In this document: positions 59,859 to 64,000 of the stretch, one piece after another
How the letters are laid out: each line of letters starts with the position of its first letter
Position numbering within the stretch: position 1 is the stretch's first letter
From: Sphaerisporangium krabiense
GTDB taxonomy: Bacteria; Actinomycetota; Actinomycetes; Streptosporangiales; Streptosporangiaceae
DNA: 64,000 bases
Direction: 5' to 3'
Assembly: GCF_014200435.1 (NCBI RefSeq)
Contig: NZ_JACHBR010000001.1
Coordinates: forward strand, 2,480,001 to 2,544,000
The notes under the pieces: model-generated
The model's input: the letters and a program-made list of their open reading frames with translations, nothing else
The model's database searches: none
What the model was told of the DNA's origin: nothing
Program-made: the position numbers and the translations under genes

Positions 59859-62444
59859 GTGAACGGGGACGTGAGGCGGGGGGGCGGCCGGTGGCCGTGG
59901 GCCGCCGTCGGGGGCATCGCGCTGAGCGTCGTCGCCACCATGGTGATCGGCCTGCTCGGGCCGTCCGTTGTGGTGCCGCCGCTGCCGGGACCCGCGTGGC
60001 AGCCGCCGTATTCGCTGGACGCGCATCCCAGCGGCCATTTCGTCGTCGCTCTCGAAGCGGTGGCCGTCGTCCTCGGGGCCCTCGGCCTGACGGCCGGGCT
60101 GATCGCCCTCCGGCGCGGCTGGCGGCCCGATCCGCGGATCCTGCTCCTCGCCGGGTGCGCCGCCGCTGTCGTCCTCGCCTTCCTGCCTCCCTCGGGTTCG
60201 GCCGACCACCTCAACTACGCCGCGTACGGCCGCATGGTGACGCTGGGCCACGATCCCTACGCCACGGGCGCCGTGGCACTGCCGGGTGATCCGATCGCGG
60301 ACTCGGTGGAGATCCCCTGGCGCGAGGAGCCGAGCGTCTACGGACCGGTCGCGACCGCGTCGCAGGCGCTGGCGAGCCTGGTCGGCGGCGAGTCGGTACG
60401 GCTGACGGTCTTCGTGCTGGCCGTACTCAACGCGATCGCGTTCGCCGTGACCGGGCTGCTGCTCCACCGCTTCACTCGCAAGGACCCCGCGTGGCAGGCG
60501 CGCGCGGCCCTGCTGTGGACGGCGAACCCCTTGGTGATCTACCAGCTGCTCGCCGGCCTGCATGTCGACACGCTGGCCGTCGTCTTCGTGGTCGGAGCCT
60601 TGGCCGCCGGTGCCCGTACGAGCAGGAACGCTCTGGCGGCCCTGACCCGCAGAAGGACGGACACGCCGGCAACCGAGCCCCCTACGGGAACGGACACCTC
60701 GGCGGCCGAGCCTCCCACGGGAACAACCGGCACGGCGGCCGGCGGTCGCGGGGACACGGACGGCACGGCGGTCGGTGGTCGTGCGGAAACGGTCGGCCCG
60801 GCGGTCGGCGGTCGGACGGAAACGGCTGACACAGTGGTTGGTGGTCGTGCGGAAACGGATGGCACGGCGGTCGGCGGTCGGACGGATATGGACGGCGGGG
60901 TGGCCGGGTCTCCTACGGGAACGGATGGCACGGCGGCCGGCGGTCGGACGGATACGGATGGCGGGGTGGCCGGGTCTCCTACGGGAACGGATGGCACGGC
61001 GGTCGGCGGTCGGACGGGGGCGGGCGGCTTGATGGGCCGGGGCCGTGTGGGATGGGTCTCCGGGGTGCTGCTGGGGCTCGGCATCGCGGTCAAGGTCAAC
61101 GCCGGGCTCGTGTCCCTCGGGCCCGCCTGGGCTCTGCGGCGGTCGCCGAAGAAGCTCGCCGTGGTGGCGGGCACGGCCACGGTCACCGTGCTGGTGGCCT
61201 ACTTCCTCGCGGGGCCGCACGCCCTCGACCAGGTGCTGAACGCCAGCAAGTCGCTCTCGTTGGCCACCCCCTGGCGGCTGGTACAGCACGGCCTCCAGGG
61301 CCTCGTCGGCGAGGGATCCGCCTACCGGGGATGGATCCAGGCCGGGTCCCTCCTGGTGCTGCTCCTCCTCGCCCTGGCCTTCACCCGCGCCCTGTCGTCC
61401 CTCTCGCTGCGCCCCCGCAGACTCCCGCACAGGCGTCGCTCCCACAGAGCCCAGACCCCGGACGCCCTCGACACCCCCACGGCACCGGAAACCCCCTCGT
61501 CTGCCCCCACGGCCGATTCCTTCAACCCTCCGTGGAAAACGCCCCCCGCCGAAGACCTCGCCGCCCCCGCAGGCGAACCCGCCCTGGAGCACACCGCCCT
61601 TCCGTCCGGCGAACCCGCCCCCGAGCGCACCGCTGTTCCTCCTGGCAGATCGCTCTCCAAGCAGATCCTCCCTCCCTCTGACGAGACCCGTCCTGAGCAC
61701 ACCGGCCCCCTCTCCAGCGACCGCCTGAGTGGCCACGTCACCCTTCCTCTCGGCGAGCCGGTCGCCGGGCAGACCGGATCTCCCGGTGAAGCCGGTCCGA
61801 GGGATCACGATGCGTCGTTCGCCGAGGAGGTTCTACGCAGGAATGCCGCTCTTCCTTCCGGTGAGTCGCTCTTCGGGCGAGTTGGGGCTCCCACTGGGGA
61901 GGTCCGGGTTCGGGAGTCTGCGGCGCCTTCCGGTGAGAGCCTTCCCACGGAGTCCGTGGCTCCCTCCAGGGAGACCTCGCCCGGGCACACCACGGGGTCC
62001 TCTGGTGACGGCCTTCCCGGGCGCGCGGCTACCCCGGTCCGTGAGACCCGCACTGGGCGCGCCACGGTCTCGGCTCGCGTCGCCACGTCCGGAGCGGATG
62101 GGGTGCTCGAAGGTCGGGATGAGGCGGCGCGGGTCGCGGTGGCGGTGGTGGTGGCGTGGCTGTTCGCCACCCCGTACGCGCTGCCCTGGTACGACGGGCT
62201 CGGATTCGCCCTGCTCGCGATGGTCATGGCCACCCCGCTGGACGGTTTCATGACCGCTCGCCTCGCCATCCTCTCCCTGGCCTACGTCCCCGCGCGCCAG
62301 AAGGAGATGCCCGACGACCTCCAGTGGCTGGTCACCACCTGGCGCGGCCAGATCGTTCCCTGGCTCCTGCTGGCCCTGACGATCACGGTCGGCTGGTGGG
62401 CGCTTCGCGCGGGCCGGCGCAGGGCCGGGTCACGCCGAAGGTGA
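59859..62444 (+). CDS. Polyprenol-phosphomannose-type mannosyltransferase, enlarged by repeats
   Basis: An 861-residue multi-pass protein from GTG 59859 (NGDVRRGGGRWPWAAVGGIA). The GT-C signature region near residue 115 is GSADHLNYAAYGRMVTLGHD, typical of the MptA/MptB alpha-1,6-mannosyltransferases of actinobacterial lipoglycan synthesis. The usual length is about 450-550. The excess is two low-complexity inserts in loops: 33-nt repeats (60735-61028) and 36-nt repeats (61566-62069). The last part returns to membrane helices (FATPYALPWYDGLGFALL). Function follows only from the family. Confidence 0.8.
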   Translation: MNGDVRRGGGRWPWAAVGGIALSVVATMVIGLLGPSVVVPPLPGPAWQPPYSLDAHPSGHFVVALEAVAVVLGALGLTAGLIALRRGWRPDPRILLLAGCAAAVVLAFLPPSGSADHLNYAAYGRMVTLGHDPYATGAVALPGDPIADSVEIPWREEPSVYGPVATASQALASLVGGESVRLTVFVLAVLNAIAFAVTGLLLHRFTRKDPAWQARAALLWTANPLVIYQLLAGLHVDTLAVVFVVGALAAGARTSRNALAALTRRRTDTPATEPPTGTDTSAAEPPTGTTGTAAGGRGDTDGTAVGGRAETVGPAVGGRTETADTVVGGRAETDGTAVGGRTDMDGGVAGSPTGTDGTAAGGRTDTDGGVAGSPTGTDGTAVGGRTGAGGLMGRGRVGWVSGVLLGLGIAVKVNAGLVSLGPAWALRRSPKKLAVVAGTATVTVLVAYFLAGPHALDQVLNASKSLSLATPWRLVQHGLQGLVGEGSAYRGWIQAGSLLVLLLLALAFTRALSSLSLRPRRLPHRRRSHRAQTPDALDTPTAPETPSSAPTADSFNPPWKTPPAEDLAAPAGEPALEHTALPSGEPAPERTAVPPGRSLSKQILPPSDETRPEHTGPLSSDRLSGHVTLPLGEPVAGQTGSPGEAGPRDHDASFAEEVLRRNAALPSGESLFGRVGAPTGEVRVRESAAPSGESLPTESVAPSRETSPGHTTGSSGDGLPGRAATPVRETRTGRATVSARVATSGADGVLEGRDEAARVAVAVVVAWLFATPYALPWYDGLGFALLAMVMATPLDGFMTARLAILSLAYVPARQKEMPDDLQWLVTTWRGQIVPWLLLALTITVGWWALRAGRRRAGSRRR
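60735..61028 (+). repeat. 33-nt coding minisatellite
   Basis: About nine tandem units of 11 codons (example AVGGRAETVGP, AVGGRTETADT, VVGGRAETDGT), in frame. Units from 60900 on form a higher-order 66-nt dimer: VAGSPTGTDGT plus A(A/V)GGRTxTDGG, with copies at 60900-60965 and 60966-61028 that differ at few bases. Confidence 0.85.
61566..62069 (+). repeat. 36-nt coding minisatellite
   Basis: Fourteen tandem units of exactly 12 codons with consensus P-S-G-E-x-x-x-x-R-T-A-x (examples PAGEPALEHTAL, PSGEPAPERTAV, PSGESLFGRVGA, PTGEVRVRESAA, PSGESLPTESVA). The period is kept through diverged units. It lies in the second long loop of the mannosyltransferase. Confidence 0.85.
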
Positions 62445-64000
62445 GGGCTTCGGGCCGTCCGGCGCGGGGCGGGACTCCAGGTGGGCCGCGGCGCTCGCGG
62501 GTGTCGAGGGCTGTGGCGCGGGAGTGGCGGTGGAGAGCAGGACCGCGCGCATCGCGGCGGCCAGGGTCAGCGGGACCGCGACGGTGAGGGCCATGGCCGG
62601 GATGGCGATGCCGGAGTCGTTGAGCAGGAACCCGGCCAACGCGGTGGTGAGCGAGCCGAACAGCCCCGCGCGCAGCGTGAAGGCCCGCTCGTAGGCCAGG
62701 CTCAGCGCGGAGGCGCCCCACCGGGACGGACGCGCGAGGACGAAGTACAGGAACGCCAGCGCCACCAGCGACAGCAGGCTGAGCTGCCAGTTCCCGATCG
62801 TGATCCCGAGCATCGCGCCGAGCTTCCGCCCGACCACGGGCAGCGCCTCGCCGTCGATCACCTGCTGGGCGAACGCGCCGAGATGAGTGCGCTGCTCGGC
62901 CGGTCGCATACGGTCGGCGAACGCGATCGCCCCGATCAGGAGCAGCCCGGCGCCGCCGACCACCGCCAGCCTGCCGACGGTGATCCTTCGGCCGGCGAGC
63001 AGCATCATGAAGACCGCGAAGCCGAGGACGAACCCGGGCACGCCGCCGAAGTCGGCGCCCCAGCCCGGCCACCCGTCCGCGAAGATCGCCAGCAGCCCGT
63101 ACGCCAGGCAGACGACGAGCGCGAGCCCGCGCCGCCCTCGGGCGATCAGCGCCTGCGCCACCCCTGCCAGCGCGAGGATCGTGCCCGTCGCGTACACGGC
63201 GAACGCGATGTTGCTGAAGCCGTAGAACCGGCCACCGGTCACCGGCTCGTACCCGGTGACGGCGTTGACCTGGAGGCGTGAACCGGTCATCACGTCGGCC
63301 AGCAGGGCGAGCGAGGTGACGCCCGCGACGACGGTGAGGGGGCCGAGGACGTGCCCACGCCACGGCCCGGCGAACGCCAGGGCCGTGAGCAGCGCGGCGA
63401 CGCACATGATCGTGCCGATGAGCGCCGCCATCGGGTGGGAGAAGCTCCACCAGGGGACGAGCTGGGCCAGGAACGTCGACACGGCGACGGCGCCGCCGGC
63501 CACGCCCATGACCTGGGTGGCCACGAGCACGCGCGGCCCGCCCTTGCGTCGGCGGACCGCGAAGGCGGCCACACCGTAGAAGAGCACCTGGACGGCGACG
63601 AACACGGCGAAGAACGGCCCGCGCACCTCGACCAGCACGCGGCTGGCCAGGTCGGCGTCGGCGAGATCGCGCACGGTGTCGGAGACGGTGTCCGGGGCGT
63701 CGCCGCCGGGCCGCCAGGGACGCCCCACGGTGCCGGGGGGCGCGCTCACCTTCAGGGTGTCCAGGACGGTCGTGGTCACGTCGGTGACGGTGACCAAGGC
63801 GTCCTGGCGGGTCGAGTTCGCGGTGAGGTGCCCTTTCCCGTACGGGCGCTCACCGGGAGAGGGCCCGGCCGCGACGGCGACGTGCAGATGCGCGGAGGAC
63901 GAGGCGTCGGACAGCCCCGCCACCAGCACCGTCGCCCCGGACGGGACCTTACCGAGGACCTCTCCGACCCGCCGGTCGGCCTCTTCGACGCCCGCCCGCC
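62430..64000 (-). CDS. Large multi-pass membrane protein, N-terminus beyond the window
   Basis: At least 523 residues; the frame stays open to the right edge, so the start lies outside. The first visible part (STRQDALVTVTDVTTTVLDT and HVAVAAG) looks like the extracellular end of an alkaline-phosphatase-superfamily-like domain. It is followed by about ten membrane helices from residue 120 on (FFAVFVAVQVLFYGVAAFAV and others), a motif GWPGWGADFGGVPGFVLGF, and a short Pro/Ser tail. I do not know its function; envelope polymer or lipid-linked chemistry is plausible. Its 3' end overlaps the mannosyltransferase end by 15 bp. Confidence 0.75.
   Translation of the reverse strand, partial: RAGVEEADRRVGEVLGKVPSGATVLVAGLSDASSSAHLHVAVAAGPSPGERPYGKGHLTANSTRQDALVTVTDVTTTVLDTLKVSAPPGTVGRPWRPGGDAPDTVSDTVRDLADADLASRVLVEVRGPFFAVFVAVQVLFYGVAAFAVRRRKGGPRVLVATQVMGVAGGAVAVSTFLAQLVPWWSFSHPMAALIGTIMCVAALLTALAFAGPWRGHVLGPLTVVAGVTSLALLADVMTGSRLQVNAVTGYEPVTGGRFYGFSNIAFAVYATGTILALAGVAQALIARGRRGLALVVCLAYGLLAIFADGWPGWGADFGGVPGFVLGFAVFMMLLAGRRITVGRLAVVGGAGLLLIGAIAFADRMRPAEQRTHLGAFAQQVIDGEALPVVGRKLGAMLGITIGNWQLSLLSLVALAFLYFVLARPSRWGASALSLAYERAFTLRAGLFGSLTTALAGFLLNDSGIAIPAMALTVAVPLTLAAAMRAVLLSTATPAPQPSTPASAAAHLESRPAPDGPKPSPSA

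Noticed and set aside
59796-61808. 670-residue minus-strand open frame opposite the mannosyltransferase
   Set aside because: It is the antisense shadow of the repeat tracts: Arg/Pro/Gly-rich, no domain, no ribosome site.

Overview
The window is high-GC actinobacterial DNA, most likely from the order Streptosporangiales (a Nonomuraea/Streptosporangium/Actinomadura-like organism). The evidence is pervasive G/C at third codon positions, frequent GTG starts, ATGA/GTGA stop-start overlaps, an F420-type flavin enzyme and, above all, an origin-proximal block in the order ppiA - rhomboid - crgA - sortase E - small membrane protein - pabA - pknB - pknA - pbpA - rodA - pstP - fhaB - fhaA - tRNA-Leu. 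The order is an inference; no species can be named from the sequence alone.

Left part (1-28.3 kb) is accessory. It starts with an epoxide-hydrolase-like enzyme and an O-methyltransferase. Next comes a worn mobile-element zone of about 2.6-8.3 kb: a tyrosine integrase with a large internal deletion, three small conserved proteins (one like HEAT-type immunity proteins), a VapBC toxin-antitoxin pair, a SUKH-family protein whose 3' end runs through a tRNA-Ala 3'-half remnant, and a broken DUF4386 gene. From 8.3 to 28.3 kb there are small exported proteins (SH3-like, Ser/Ala-rich, Trp/Arg/Asn-repeat, ricin-B), an RDD protein, a NarL-type two-component system divergent from a beta-lactamase-fold serine hydrolase, an ABC-F ATPase, two GNAT acetyltransferases, a DUF72 protein, a doubly broken phosphodiester glycosidase gene, an F420/PPOX enzyme, ArsR and PadR regulators, a dihydrolipoyl-dehydrogenase-like flavoprotein, a SnoaL-like protein and an AI-2E family exporter.

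Middle part (28.4-41.8 kb) is the growth and division cluster. PknB/PknA kinases, PstP phosphatase and FHA proteins form a phospho-signalling unit that is translationally coupled to the cell-wall synthesis pair PbpA/RodA. CrgA acts at the septum and the class E sortase attaches proteins to the wall. A tRNA-Leu(CAG) gene closes the block.

Right part (42-64 kb) holds a pair of DUF21/CBS/CorC membrane proteins, an LCP ligase, a GPP34 protein, an Fpg/Nei glycosylase and a rhodanese. A TPP riboswitch precedes a CytX-type thiamin-precursor permease whose 3' end overlaps an antisense O6-alkylguanine transferase gene. Further on are a PAS-GAF-PAS histidine kinase next to an RsbW-like ATPase, arginine deiminase, a YidC paralogue with two tiny membrane proteins, an OmpR-type two-component system, a STAS anti-anti-sigma factor, a GT2 glycosyltransferase, and a polyprenol-phosphomannose-type mannosyltransferase swollen by two coding minisatellites. 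A large membrane protein runs off the right edge.

The observations most worth following are the two in-frame minisatellites (33-nt and 36-nt periods) in the mannosyltransferase gene, a shared ACATGATCA palindrome upstream of two unrelated small secreted-protein genes, and the immunity-like gene cluster bounded by integrase and tRNA remnants.
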